Source: an uncultured Prevotellaceae bacterium (GTDB taxonomy: Bacteria > Bacteroidota > Bacteroidia > Bacteroidales > Bacteroidaceae). Taken from it: a stretch of 34,627 bases of DNA. Where the stretch lies: positions 1 through 34,627 of the forward strand of contig ONKX01000026.1 in assembly GCA_900318555.1 (NCBI GenBank). Direction: 5' to 3'. The translations under genes were made by a program, and so were the position numbers. Shown in pieces: positions 1 through 7,822 of the stretch (its first letter is position 1; every line of letters starts with the position of its first letter). The notes under the pieces were generated by a model. It did no database searches and was not told the DNA's origin. It worked only from the letters and a program-made list of their open reading frames with translations.

Positions 1-147
1 GACGAGACCATCATCAAGCAAGTGAACCAAAGAGCGTGGCAGTCAGCCATCATTCTCATTGTGCTTCTGCTGCTCATAGCCCTGATGATATGGGCACTCG
101 TCAGCTTCGGCAGCTACCTGTATTCATTGGTAGCATCCATCTTCTAA
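1..147 (+). CDS. C-terminal end of a membrane protein (5' truncated)
   Basis: Frame 1 is open from the first base to a TAA at 145-147, giving the last 48 residues of a protein that begins outside the window. The tail holds a charged/polar stretch (DETIIKQVNQ) followed by one long hydrophobic segment rich in Leu, Ile and Val, so it ends in a transmembrane helix. I do not recognise the family. It converges on the thioesterase gene, with only 4 bases between the two stop codons. Confidence 0.6.
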   Translation, partial: DETIIKQVNQRAWQSAIILIVLLLLIALMIWALVSFGSYLYSLVASIF

Positions 148-151
148 TAGA

Positions 152-592
152 TTATTGGACTGAATTTTCCAGTCCTTCATAGTCGGTGATGGCCTTGCGC
201 CATTCGTCAGGAAGCGGAATGGTCTGCTGACGTTCCAAATCATAGAGCACCATCACTGAAAGGCAGCGACTCTTCACTTCATGTGTGTCGCTGTCGATAA
301 CATCTTGCTCCAGATGAAAACTCTTGTTGCCAATCTTGACGATACGGGTGCGGCCTGCAATATGGTCGTTGCCCTTGATCTGAGCCACAAACTCAGCCTC
401 AATCTTTACCACCACGATGGCCAGTCGCTCCCAGTCAACGCCTTTGCAGACGGTGGCAATATAGTCAGTCTTTGCAGTATCGTAGAACTGAAAATATACC
501 GTGTTGTTCACATGCCCGAACTTGTCAACGTCGTTGAAACGTATCTGGAGTGGCAGCACGTGGCGATAATCATTGCGTCTTTCTTCTGTCAT
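152..592 (-). CDS. acyl-CoA thioesterase, hot-dog fold (4HBT/YbgC type)
   Basis: A 146-residue protein with the 4-hydroxybenzoyl-CoA thioesterase/YbgC layout. Residues about 17-43 carry the active-site segment (RFNDVDKFGHVNNTVYFQF), where an Asp in the family D(x)GHVNN pattern acts on the thioester of a cytosolic acyl-CoA. Length is normal for a single hot-dog domain, and there is no signal peptide. It is the last gene of a minus-strand unit, 15 bases after the metallo-hydrolase gene. Family is clear; the acyl substrate is not, since members act on short-chain, aromatic or ACP-linked thioesters. Confidence 0.85.
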   Translation of the reverse strand: MTEERRNDYRHVLPLQIRFNDVDKFGHVNNTVYFQFYDTAKTDYIATVCKGVDWERLAIVVVKIEAEFVAQIKGNDHIAGRTRIVKIGNKSFHLEQDVIDSDTHEVKSRCLSVMVLYDLERQQTIPLPDEWRKAITDYEGLENSVQ

Positions 593-607
593 CTTTGTTA
601 AGTCTAA

Positions 608-1450
608 TCATTTCATTCCAGAATGGCTGCTGAAGTTGATGCGGACGCCTTTGTCATCGACCATCATGTCCATGCCACCATTGTTACCGTTGCTGGCGGT
701 CGGCTGACGTTCACCATCGAGTATCTCGCGGCAGATGTTCTTGATGTCGGTGACACGCTGGAGCGTCTCCAGGTTGTCACCGCTGTAATGACCAGGGAAT
801 AGGAAGCGGATGTCGTTCTGCTTCATGTAGCGCTCAATCCGCTCGGCAGTGTACATCTCGGTCGAGAGGTTGGTGAACACCAGCAGATTGGTCGAGCCGA
901 ATGCATCGCCGCTGAAGCCATAATGCTTGGCCTTGTCGAAGAACGTGGCGCTTCCGGCAGTATGACCGGGCGTAAAGATGACCTCAATCTCTCGGCCGCC
1001 AAGGTCTATCACCTCGCCATCGAAGATATACCTGATCTGACCCTTGTAGCTTCGCATGCTGTTCGAAACGAGAGGCATGTCGCCCGCGTTCAGAAAGACC
1101 TCGGGGAAAGGCCCTACCCCACCCGCATGGTCGCCGTGGGCATGGGTCAGCATCATGGTGACGGGCTTGGTAGTAATCTTCGCCACAATCTTATCCAAAT
1201 CAGGAATAACCGTTCCAGCATCAATCAGGATTGCGCGGTCGTTACCCTCAACAAGGTAGAGCGACTCATTATAGCAGAGGTGTCCGTTCCCTATCCATGT
1301 ATGTTCGTCGAGCTGGCGGAACACCACTTCGTCGTCCTGGTAAACCACTTTGCCGCGAAGGTCACGACTGTTGATGTCTGTGCCCTGAGCCTTTATCGTA
1401 AACGGCATCAGGCTAAGCAGCAAGGCTGCAAGAATCATTACTTTCTTCAT
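608..1450 (-). CDS. secreted metallo-beta-lactamase-fold hydrolase
   Basis: A 280-residue protein with an N-terminal signal peptide (about residues 1-22, ending KAQG), so it should act in the periplasm or outside. The zinc motif HAHGDH is at 103-108; further ligands are H163 (PGHTAGS), D182 (SGDAFGS) and H221 (FPGHYSG). This complete set predicts a dinuclear metal hydrolase. The substrate is not readable from sequence: glyoxalase-like thioesterases, lactonases and true beta-lactamases share these motifs. It starts 3 bases after the stop of the thioredoxin/TonB gene and is surely cotranscribed with it. A true lactamase role is possible but not supported by anything specific. Confidence 0.85.
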   Translation of the reverse strand: MKKVMILAALLLSLMPFTIKAQGTDINSRDLRGKVVYQDDEVVFRQLDEHTWIGNGHLCYNESLYLVEGNDRAILIDAGTVIPDLDKIVAKITTKPVTMMLTHAHGDHAGGVGPFPEVFLNAGDMPLVSNSMRSYKGQIRYIFDGEVIDLGGREIEVIFTPGHTAGSATFFDKAKHYGFSGDAFGSTNLLVFTNLSTEMYTAERIERYMKQNDIRFLFPGHYSGDNLETLQRVTDIKNICREILDGERQPTASNGNNGGMDMMVDDKGVRINFSSHSGMK

Positions 1451-1453
1451 TTT

Positions 1454-2368
1454 TCAACGCAACTTGAACGTGATGGGCACGGTGTACAACACGCGCACCA
1501 ACTCGCCACGACGCATGGCTGGTTCCCAGCCGGACAACGTTTTGACAACGCGCACGGCCTCGTCCTTCAGCAGTCCTTCAGCCTTCTCACGCATGGCGTA
1601 CTTGTCTATCTCGGAGTATTTGCTGAACTTCTTGTCTGACAGGCGGTTCTTGAACTCGGTCTTCGCCACCTTGACGTCCGACACCGTTCCGTCTTTCTCG
1701 ACAAAGAAACTCACCGTGGCAGTCCCCTCGACACCACAATGCTCCGCGTCAAAAGGATAATTCGTGATGGTCGCCAATTTCTTCAACAGCGCAGTGGTAC
1801 CACCAGGATACTGCGGAAGCCGGTCCTGACCAGCCAGTTCAGGAGCCACCAGCTTCTTCATCCTCTGCAGCTCCTTCAGTTTAGCCTTCAGCTTGTCTAT
1901 TTCCACCGTAGCCAGTATGACACGCCCCTCGGTATCCAGCAGATACATGGTCGGAATCCATTTGATGTGGTAGTCCTTTGCCATCTTCGAATCCTTCATT
2001 TCCTCCAGCTCGCTGATTACGCGCCAGCGTATCTGCTCCTTGTCCATGAAGTTCTGCAGCGTTTCACTCCTAGTATCAAACGAGACGCCGATAAACTCCA
2101 CCCCCTGGGGATCATACAGCGCGTGCAGCCTCTTCATCTCGGGCAAATCCTTGCGACAGTCGCCACACCATGTTGCCCAGAAGTCGAGCACCACGCAGCG
2201 ACCATGGAAGTCGTCTATCGGATGTGCTATGTGCTCGGGGTCTATCAGGTCAGGCGCCTTTGTTCCTACGGGCAGCAGATCGGCAGCATACTTTGCATCC
2301 AAGTCCTGTGCCATCATCGTGCCGGCCATGCCTATCAGCATGCCAGCCAATACGAAAAACTTTCTCAT
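1454..2368 (-). CDS. TlpA-like thioredoxin fused to a TonB C-terminal domain
   Basis: A 304-residue protein with a signal peptide (residues 1-20, ending MMAQ). A TlpA/ResA-type thioredoxin domain spans about 30-170, with active site WCGDC (C68 and C71) in FWATWCGDC. A TonB-C-like domain follows at about 185-304, recognised by LPQYPGG, the pattern VSFFVEKDGTVSDVKV and a closing VLYTVPITFKL. TlpA-like domains reduce or isomerise cysteines in periplasmic proteins; TonB-C domains contact outer-membrane receptors. There is no N-terminal anchor beyond the signal peptide and no ExbBD nearby, so energy transduction is doubtful. Such 'TonB' domains in Bacteroidota may be adaptors. Domain calls are strong; the combined role is unknown. 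Confidence 0.85.
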   Translation of the reverse strand: MRKFFVLAGMLIGMAGTMMAQDLDAKYAADLLPVGTKAPDLIDPEHIAHPIDDFHGRCVVLDFWATWCGDCRKDLPEMKRLHALYDPQGVEFIGVSFDTRSETLQNFMDKEQIRWRVISELEEMKDSKMAKDYHIKWIPTMYLLDTEGRVILATVEIDKLKAKLKELQRMKKLVAPELAGQDRLPQYPGGTTALLKKLATITNYPFDAEHCGVEGTATVSFFVEKDGTVSDVKVAKTEFKNRLSDKKFSKYSEIDKYAMREKAEGLLKDEAVRVVKTLSGWEPAMRRGELVRVLYTVPITFKLR

Positions 2369-2385
2369 GATCTATGAATGATGCG

Positions 2386-2937
2386 TTAGAACTTATAGCG
2401 CAAACCGAGGGTGAACACGCCGCGCTCGCCGAAGCCAAGTTCTGCAAAGCCGCGAAGCTGTCCGCCAAACTCTGCACCCAGGCCGGTGAGTTGACCCATG
2501 AAGTTGACCTTCGAATCGCTGTCGCCATTTTTGCTACCACTTATACTGGCAACCATCAAACCGGCAGCCACTCCTGAATACATGCCGAAATGTTCTTTGC
2601 GCAGCCAGCTGAACTTTACGGAAGGCATCACCGTATAGTATTTCGTCTTTTCTTCACCATTGTCACCCCATTTACATCCGGCAATAGACGCCATCGCACC
2701 GATAGCCACACCGGGTGTCACGTGATAGTAGTACTCAATACCGATGGGTCCCCAGAAGCCGTTTTGGTCGCTGTTGCTATAGGATGTCATAGCCGTAGCA
2801 ATGGTTGACACAATGTCGGAAGCAGCTCCGAAACCATAGTACACACCAATTTCGTTCTTCAGTTCGTCGTCTTGAGCGCTAACGCCCAGCGAAGCTACCA
2901 ACAAGGCAGCAATCATCATCATTTTTTTAATCATCAT
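2386..2937 (-). CDS. small outer-membrane beta-barrel protein
   Basis: A 183-residue protein with a signal peptide (residues 1-22, ending GVSAQ). The mature part alternates polar and aromatic/hydrophobic residues with many glycines and ends in a C-terminal beta-signal with terminal Phe (GLRYKF), as expected of an OmpW/porin-type barrel inserted by BAM. The start may be the second Met one codon downstream. It is the first gene of the four-gene minus unit and has a clear -7 box upstream. No specific function can be assigned. Confidence 0.75.
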   Translation of the reverse strand: MMIKKMMMIAALLVASLGVSAQDDELKNEIGVYYGFGAASDIVSTIATAMTSYSNSDQNGFWGPIGIEYYYHVTPGVAIGAMASIAGCKWGDNGEEKTKYYTVMPSVKFSWLRKEHFGMYSGVAAGLMVASISGSKNGDSDSKVNFMGQLTGLGAEFGGQLRGFAELGFGERGVFTLGLRYKF

Positions 2938-2975
2938 TTGTGACTTAATAATAACGTTATTTCAAAATGTCGCTG

Positions 2976-2985
2976 CAAAGGTATA
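2976..2985 (-). promoter_or_regulatory. Bacteroidota -7 box for the barrel/thioredoxin/MBL/thioesterase unit
   Basis: On the minus strand this reads TATACCTTTG, matching TAnnTTTG. It lies about 40 bases upstream of the barrel start, leaving an A/T-rich leader. No convincing -33 TTTG partner is visible. Confidence 0.6.
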
Positions 2986-3106
2986 AAGTTTTTTTGACAC
3001 TAGAAAGTAATAGGGCTGAAATTTTGACGTCTCACCCCCATTTTCTTCGCAGCTTTCATTACCTTGGGCACTGGAGGGCCTGGTAGATAACCCTTGGTTA
3101 AACGCC

Positions 3107-3144
3107 AATAACCCACCGTTATCGTGCAATAATGGTGGGTTATT
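3107..3144. terminator. 16-bp stem-loop, probable terminator of the secreted hydrolase gene
   Basis: Arms 3107-3117 and 3134-3144 are perfect 11-bp complements (AATAACCCACC / GGTGGGTTATT). The stem continues inward by a G-T pair and four A-T pairs to a 6-base loop. It lies 16 bases after the stop codon of the minus-strand alpha/beta hydrolase. The T-run (TTTT) sits on the plus-strand side, so minus-strand termination would be by the strong stem. The remaining gap between the two genes (2938-3160) shows no other gene. Confidence 0.6.
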
Positions 3145-3160
3145 TTACGTGGGATGTGTG

Positions 3161-4654
3161 TTACTTAACCAGTATTTTTTTGCCTTTGTTGATATAGATA
3201 CCCTTTTGCGTGGGTCGGGCGTTCAGCTTACGACCGTCAAGTGTGTACCAGCCGTCGTTGGTTCTCCAGTCTGCCGTCTGGCTTTCTACGGCGATGATGT
3301 CCGTCGAGCCACTTTCGTCGAGCCACTGGAAGTACTCGCCGTAATCACCGGTGGTGGTAAGGGCGAGGTAGAAGGACATTCCCACAGCAATATGGTCGTC
3401 GGTCAGGCTGTCGTCAATCCTGTAGATGGTGCCTTCGCTGTCGGGATGGGCATCGTGGAATGCGAGGTAGTTGCCGTAAGGCACCACCATATCACCCTTC
3501 GAGTGGACGAACTGTATGCGGTGCTTGGGTTCCCAGCCGCTGCTGACGCTGTTGTCAACCAGCGCCCGGTGCAGGTCCTTGAAGGCATTGCCCTTCTCCG
3601 TGGGCACGGCGTTGAAGTTGGAGGCATTAGTCAGATAATTATAGAAGCCGGGCGTGAAGAGCTTGCTGAGGTGAGCCCAGACGCGGTCCTCCTTGGGCGA
3701 TTCAAACAATTCTGCCATCTGCTCCTTGGTGTAGTGGCGGTCGCCGGCATCGAATCCTTCCTGCAGCTGGTCGTACCACAACTCATGGATGTCGTTGATC
3801 TTGTACTTCTTGCTTGCCAGCCAGTCCATGATGCCCGTGTCGAGGAACTGCTGTGAGAGATACTCCGACAGCTGATGGCCCTTCATGTCGGGGTGCGTGT
3901 CGATCATGCCCTGGATAATCATGGGTATCACCATCGGCATGGTGTTGATTCCCTTGCGATGCTCGGTCTCCACACCATAGCTGTTGCCATCGTCCTCTAT
4001 GTAGTAGCGCATGGTGGCAATGAGGTCATAAGGGCCGTCGCCGCAGATGGTACCACGGTAAACGGCCACGGCGCCTCCCTGTGAATAGCCGAAGCCGAAG
4101 GACCGCCAGTCGTCCTTGAAAGGCAGCGCGCGCTTGTCGTTGACGTGTTTCTGGTAAAGTTTCAGTCCGTAGTCCACGGCATCCATCACCTGCTGGGCGG
4201 TCAGTTCCTGCGCCAGATAAGGGTGCCGCACGTCTTTGGTGACGCCATAACCCTCATAGTCGGGGGCAATGATGATGGCATGGCTGATGAAATCCTGAGT
4301 CGGGTCCAGTTCCATCGCGTATTTCTCCTTCAACAGAATGCCGAAAAGCGCCAGCTCCTTCAGGTTGAGATTCGATGAAGGACACTCGTTGTCGGAGGTA
4401 ATGGTGAAGTGGCTGTAGATGTGGAGCGACTCGATGGCGTCGGTTTCCTTGGGTTCTTTAGGGGTCCAAGCGACGAGCGCCGACGAGAGCACTATGTCCT
4501 CACCCGCAGCATTCTTCGACGGATAGTTGAAGACGTAAGTCGTGGCTTCGTTGAGGATTTTCAAATATTTCAGACTGTCGGAAATCTCGGCAGCCCACGC
4601 GCCGCTGGCAAAACTGCTCAGGAGGGCAATCATCAAGTAAAAGTTTCTTTTCAT
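3161..4654 (-). CDS. secreted alpha/beta hydrolase (lipase/esterase-like) with C-terminal tail domain
   Basis: A 497-residue protein starting at the ATG at 4654; an in-frame TTG two codons upstream is less likely. A signal peptide covers residues 1-22 (ending GAWAAE). The nucleophile elbow GYSQGG near residue 189 marks an alpha/beta hydrolase; a DDH motif in the last quarter could supply the catalytic His. Overall layout resembles secretory lipases or esterases, but the substrate is unknown. The last 30 residues (YTLDGRKL, then KGIYINKGKK) form a compact tail of the sort found at the end of many secreted Prevotella proteins, similar to a type IX-like sorting/anchor segment. It stands alone with its own promoter and terminator. 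Confidence 0.75.
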   Translation of the reverse strand: MKRNFYLMIALLSSFASGAWAAEISDSLKYLKILNEATTYVFNYPSKNAAGEDIVLSSALVAWTPKEPKETDAIESLHIYSHFTITSDNECPSSNLNLKELALFGILLKEKYAMELDPTQDFISHAIIIAPDYEGYGVTKDVRHPYLAQELTAQQVMDAVDYGLKLYQKHVNDKRALPFKDDWRSFGFGYSQGGAVAVYRGTICGDGPYDLIATMRYYIEDDGNSYGVETEHRKGINTMPMVIPMIIQGMIDTHPDMKGHQLSEYLSQQFLDTGIMDWLASKKYKINDIHELWYDQLQEGFDAGDRHYTKEQMAELFESPKEDRVWAHLSKLFTPGFYNYLTNASNFNAVPTEKGNAFKDLHRALVDNSVSSGWEPKHRIQFVHSKGDMVVPYGNYLAFHDAHPDSEGTIYRIDDSLTDDHIAVGMSFYLALTTTGDYGEYFQWLDESGSTDIIAVESQTADWRTNDGWYTLDGRKLNARPTQKGIYINKGKKILVK

Positions 4655-4691
4655 ACGCAATATTTTGTTTGTTAGTTATCAATATTGCCCG

Positions 4692-4699
4692 CAAAGATA
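4692..4699 (-). promoter_or_regulatory. -7 box for the secreted alpha/beta hydrolase
   Basis: Minus-strand TATCTTTG matches TAnnTTTG exactly and lies about 38 bases upstream of the chosen ATG. It supports the ATG at 4654. Confidence 0.6.
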
Positions 4700-4749
4700 C
4701 GAATAAATTCCCATACCGCCAAGCGATATGTGATTTTTTTTGCTCATCG

Positions 4750-4781
4750 TTTGGTGGGCTCGTTTTTTATTATTAAATTTG
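4750..4781 (+). promoter_or_regulatory. -33/-7 promoter for the small membrane peptide and protease operon
   Basis: A TTTG at 4750-4753 is followed after 20 bases by TAAATTTG at 4774-4781, an excellent match to the Bacteroidota TTTG-N19-21-TAnnTTTG promoter. Transcription should start near 4785-4790. An ATG at 4789 opens a 22-codon lysine-rich frame (to 4857) that would be nearly leaderless; it overlaps the better candidate at 4830. Confidence 0.65.
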
Positions 4782-4829
4782 CACCGCGATGAAGAAGACA
4801 AAGAAGAAACTCAATAAAACAGAAGGATT

Positions 4830-4922
4830 ATGGATTGGTTACACATTGCAGCAGTAGTGGTATTAATCGTTATCGGCGTCGTGATTTACCTGAAGAAACG
4901 AAACGAGAAGAATTATGAATAA
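4830..4922 (+). CDS. 30-residue single-span membrane peptide
   Basis: ATG at 4830, preceded by AGAAGGA-like purines, opens a 30-codon frame ending with TAA at 4920-4922. The product begins MDWLHIAAVVVLIVIG, has one hydrophobic helix of about 16-18 residues (4-20) and a basic tail LKKRNEKNYE, so the C terminus should be cytoplasmic. Its stop overlaps the ATG of the downstream protease by 8 bases, a layout typical of translational coupling. It sits about 45 bases after a good promoter. No homologous family is recognised. The frame is short, but position, hydrophobicity and coupling all favour a real gene. Confidence 0.6.
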   Translation: MDWLHIAAVVVLIVIGVVIYLKKRNEKNYE

Positions 4923-6348
4923 GACCGTACTGGTTGTTCTGTTTCTACTGACAATAGCGCTCGCGGGGCATGCCAATACCGACCAAGAGGCGGCTATGCG
5001 CGTGAAATACAAGGGAACGCCCGGGTTTATCTACCGACTCTATCTGACAGACAAGCAAGAGTCGGCACACCTGTTGGCACACCCTACCCGATTTCTGTCG
5101 CGACGCAGCGTGGAACGTCGCAGACGACAGGGGCTGGCAGTGGACTCTACCGACCTGCCCGTCAGTCGCCGCTATGTCCGCCTCATCGAAAGCAAGGACG
5201 TCAGCATCGTCGGTGAGAGCCGTTGGCAGAACACCGTGTTGGTGCGCGTCAAGGACTCGACGCTGATTCAGCGCCTCCGCCAGCTGCCCTGCGTCAAGGG
5301 GAGTCGGCTGGTGTGGCAGTCGCCCGACTCGGTGCCCGTAGGGACGCTGAAGGTGAAGGTGCACGAACGTTTCGAGGAACGTGACAGCATGCCCGGCAAC
5401 GTCTATGGCACGGCAGCAGGTCAGATTACGACGGTGAAGGGCGAACGCCTGCACAGCATCAGTCTGCGCGGCGAAGGGATGATGATTGCCGTCATCGACG
5501 GAGGATTCAAGAACGTGGACAAGATTCCCGCCTTCCAGCGTGTGGACATCCGCGGCAGCCGCGACTTCGTCAATCCCGAGGCGCCCAACCTGTTCAACGG
5601 CATCGACCACGGGACGAAGGTGCTGTCGGCAATGGCCGTCAACGTACCTTATTATTATATTGGCACGGCTCCTAGGGCCAGCTACTGGCTCCTGCGCTCG
5701 GAAGACCAGCAGACGGAGCAGGAGGTGGAGGAAGACTACTGGACGATGGCCGCCGAGTTTGCCGACTCCGTGGGGTGCGACCTCATCAATTCGTCGCTGG
5801 GATACAACGAATACGACCACCTGTGGATGACGTACCGCCTGTGGCAACTCGACGGCAGGACGGCATTCGTCAGCCGCTCGGCATCGATGCTGGCCGCGAA
5901 AGGTATCATACTGGTCAATTCGGCAGGTAATTCGGGCATGGGAACATGGAAGAAAATCGGTGTGCCGGCCGACGCCGACCACATCATGAGCGTCGGAGCC
6001 GTCATGGATAGCGAGCCCCACAAGATAGCCCCTTTCAGCAGCGTCGGTCCTACGCAGGACCAGCGCATCAAGCCCGACGTCGTAGCCATCGGAGCCCCCA
6101 CACGGCTGGTGAACGGTCGGGGCGTCATCATGAGCGATATGGGCACGTCGTTTGCAGCCCCCATCATCTGCGGACTCATGGCGTGTCTGTGGCAAGCAAT
6201 GCCCGACAAGAGCGCCGAGGAAATCATCAACCTCGTCCGACAGTCGGGCGAAAACAGCGAACATCCCGACAACGTCTATGGCTACGGCATGCCCAACTTC
6301 TGGCGGGCGTATATGATAGGAAAAGCAGAGGTAAGAGGTGAGAGGTAA
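4915..6348 (+). CDS. subtilisin-like serine protease (peptidase family S8)
   Basis: A 477-residue secreted protease with a signal peptide (1-20, ending AGHA) and a presumed prodomain up to about residue 170. The S8 catalytic triad is complete: D195 in AVIDGG, H232 in DHGTKV and S412 in GTSFAAP; N339 in SAGNS is the oxyanion Asn. The final KAEVRGER is encoded by a 7-bp tandem repeat running past the stop. Its start overlaps the small membrane peptide by 8 bases. It is followed by xseA after 12 bases. There is no recognisable C-terminal sorting domain. The protease class is certain; its target is unknown. Confidence 0.92.
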   Translation: MNKTVLVVLFLLTIALAGHANTDQEAAMRVKYKGTPGFIYRLYLTDKQESAHLLAHPTRFLSRRSVERRRRQGLAVDSTDLPVSRRYVRLIESKDVSIVGESRWQNTVLVRVKDSTLIQRLRQLPCVKGSRLVWQSPDSVPVGTLKVKVHERFEERDSMPGNVYGTAAGQITTVKGERLHSISLRGEGMMIAVIDGGFKNVDKIPAFQRVDIRGSRDFVNPEAPNLFNGIDHGTKVLSAMAVNVPYYYIGTAPRASYWLLRSEDQQTEQEVEEDYWTMAAEFADSVGCDLINSSLGYNEYDHLWMTYRLWQLDGRTAFVSRSASMLAAKGIILVNSAGNSGMGTWKKIGVPADADHIMSVGAVMDSEPHKIAPFSSVGPTQDQRIKPDVVAIGAPTRLVNGRGVIMSDMGTSFAAPIICGLMACLWQAMPDKSAEEIINLVRQSGENSEHPDNVYGYGMPNFWRAYMIGKAEVRGER

Positions 6349-6354
6349 GAGGTA
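6327..6354 (+). repeat. four tandem copies of a 7-bp unit (AGAGGTR)
   Basis: Units at 6327, 6334, 6341 and 6348 read AGAGGTA, AGAGGTG, AGAGGTA, AGAGGTA. The array encodes the last residues of the S8 protease, contains its stop codon and ends 6 bases before the xseA ATG. Seven is not a multiple of three, so a change in copy number would alter the protease tail and the spacing to xseA. Confidence 0.8.
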
Positions 6355-6360
6355 AGTGAT

Positions 6361-7599
6361 ATGAATAGTGAAACGCGACTGACACTGGTTGAACTCAACG
6401 GCCTCGTGCGTGACGCCATCGAGAATGCCCTACCCGAGGAATATTGGGTAGAGGCGGAACTGTCGGAGTGTCGCGAGCACGGAGGGCATTGCTACATGGA
6501 GCTGATAGAGAAGGACGAACGCTCCGCCACCCCCGTAGCACGAGCATCAGCCAAATGTTGGCGACAGACGTGGGTGATGGTCAAGCCCTATTTCGAGCGC
6601 ACCACAGGACAACAGCTGCGCGCTGGCATGAAGGTGCTGTTGCGCGTCTATGCCCAGTTCCACGAAGCTTACGGATTCTCGTGGATTGTCAGCGACATAG
6701 ACCCCACCTATACCCTCGGCGACATGGCCCGCAAGCGTCAGGAGATTATCCGACAGCTGAAGGAAGAGGGTGTGTTCGACCTGCAACGTGAACTGCACAT
6801 CCCCACCTTCGCCAAACGCATAGCCGTCATCTCCGCAGAGCATGCCGCAGGCTATGGCGACTTCTGCCGGCAGTTGGAGGACAACGACTACGGCTTTAAG
6901 TTTGACGTGACGCTATTCCCCGCCATCATGCAAGGCGAGCAGGTGGAAGCATCCGTCGTGGATGCTTTGAACGAGATATACCAACGCATCAGCGATTTTG
7001 ATGTGGTATGTATTCTGCGAGGTGGTGGTGCAGCGGCCGACCTGAGCGGTTTTGACACGCTGGCGTTGGCCGAGAATGTCGCACAATTCCCGTTGCCCAT
7101 CATTACGGGTATCGGTCACGAACGCGACGAGAGCATCCTTGACATGATTAGCAATACACGCGTAAAAACGCCCACAGCCGCTGCGGCCTTGCTGACAGAC
7201 AACCTCCTGCGCGTCCTGGAACGGCTGGACGATGCCGGCCAGCGCCTGAGCTATGCCGTCAACCAACGGATAAACAGTCAAAAGGCAAGGATGGCGACGC
7301 TGACAACACTCATCCCTACCCTCGCCCTGCGAATGGTAAGCGACCAGCGCCACCGCATCGAAACAACGAAAAGCCGCCTGCCCATAGCCATCGAGCGACG
7401 ACTGACCAATCAGAAGCACTTGTTGGAAAGCCTCAGCCTGAAACTGCAGGGGTTCGACCCGCAACTATTGCTGAGTCGTGGCTATAGCATCACGCTGAAG
7501 GACGGACGGGCCGTGCGCGACCCACAACAGTTGAAGCCCGGCGACGAGATAGAGACAAGAGTGGAAAAGGGAACGATACGATCAGTAGTGAAGAGTTAA
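6361..7599 (+). CDS. xseA: exodeoxyribonuclease VII large subunit
   Basis: A 412-residue cytosolic protein, slightly shorter than the 456-residue E. coli enzyme as usual in Bacteroidota. It has an N-terminal OB-fold (residues about 6-110, with YWVEAELSECREHGGHCYMEL) and the catalytic XseA domain from about 125. The domain contains the family signatures AVISAEHAAGYGDF and CILRGGGAAADLSGFD, followed by GIGHERDESILD and TPTAAAALL, then a coiled C-terminal region. With XseB it degrades single-stranded DNA into acid-insoluble oligonucleotides. The xseB gene follows after 19 bases of purine-rich repeats. Confidence 0.97.
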   Translation: MNSETRLTLVELNGLVRDAIENALPEEYWVEAELSECREHGGHCYMELIEKDERSATPVARASAKCWRQTWVMVKPYFERTTGQQLRAGMKVLLRVYAQFHEAYGFSWIVSDIDPTYTLGDMARKRQEIIRQLKEEGVFDLQRELHIPTFAKRIAVISAEHAAGYGDFCRQLEDNDYGFKFDVTLFPAIMQGEQVEASVVDALNEIYQRISDFDVVCILRGGGAAADLSGFDTLALAENVAQFPLPIITGIGHERDESILDMISNTRVKTPTAAAALLTDNLLRVLERLDDAGQRLSYAVNQRINSQKARMATLTTLIPTLALRMVSDQRHRIETTKSRLPIAIERRLTNQKHLLESLSLKLQGFDPQLLLSRGYSITLKDGRAVRDPQQLKPGDEIETRVEKGTIRSVVKS

Positions 7600-7618
7600 G
7601 AGATAATAGATAAGAGTT

Positions 7619-7822
7619 ATGGAAGAAAACATCAAATACGAACAGGCGCTGGCGCAGTTGGAAACCATCGTGCGCAAGATGGAAGCCAACGAGTACGACA
7701 TAGACGAACTCGCTGCGCAGTTGAAAACCGCGCAGCGATTGATTGCGTTCTGCAAGGACAAGCTGACCAAGACAGAAGCCGAACTCCTGAAGATTCAGCA
7801 GTTAGAAGAAAAGACCGACTGA
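7619..7822 (+). CDS. xseB: exodeoxyribonuclease VII small subunit
   Basis: A 67-residue protein with the XseB pattern: YEQALAQLETIVRKMEANE, then a helix ending LIAFCKDKLTKTEAEL. It forms the two-helix hairpin that binds the XseA C-terminal region in the exonuclease VII complex. Its last 21 bases overlap the 3' end of a convergent minus-strand barrel gene, an unusually tight tail-to-tail junction with no room for a terminator between them. Confidence 0.96.
   Translation: MEENIKYEQALAQLETIVRKMEANEYDIDELAAQLKTAQRLIAFCKDKLTKTEAELLKIQQLEEKTD

Noticed and set aside
2990-3106. Possible 19-codon minus-strand ORF or gene remnant (start near 3061)
   Set aside because: It is too short, basic and unsupported by neighbours or a promoter; it may be upstream promoter sequence.
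4945-6264. 439-codon open frame on the minus strand opposite the S8 protease
   Set aside because: The plus strand has a complete catalytic triad and signal peptide; the antisense product is His/Arg-rich with no domain. It is a by-product of GC-rich codon use.
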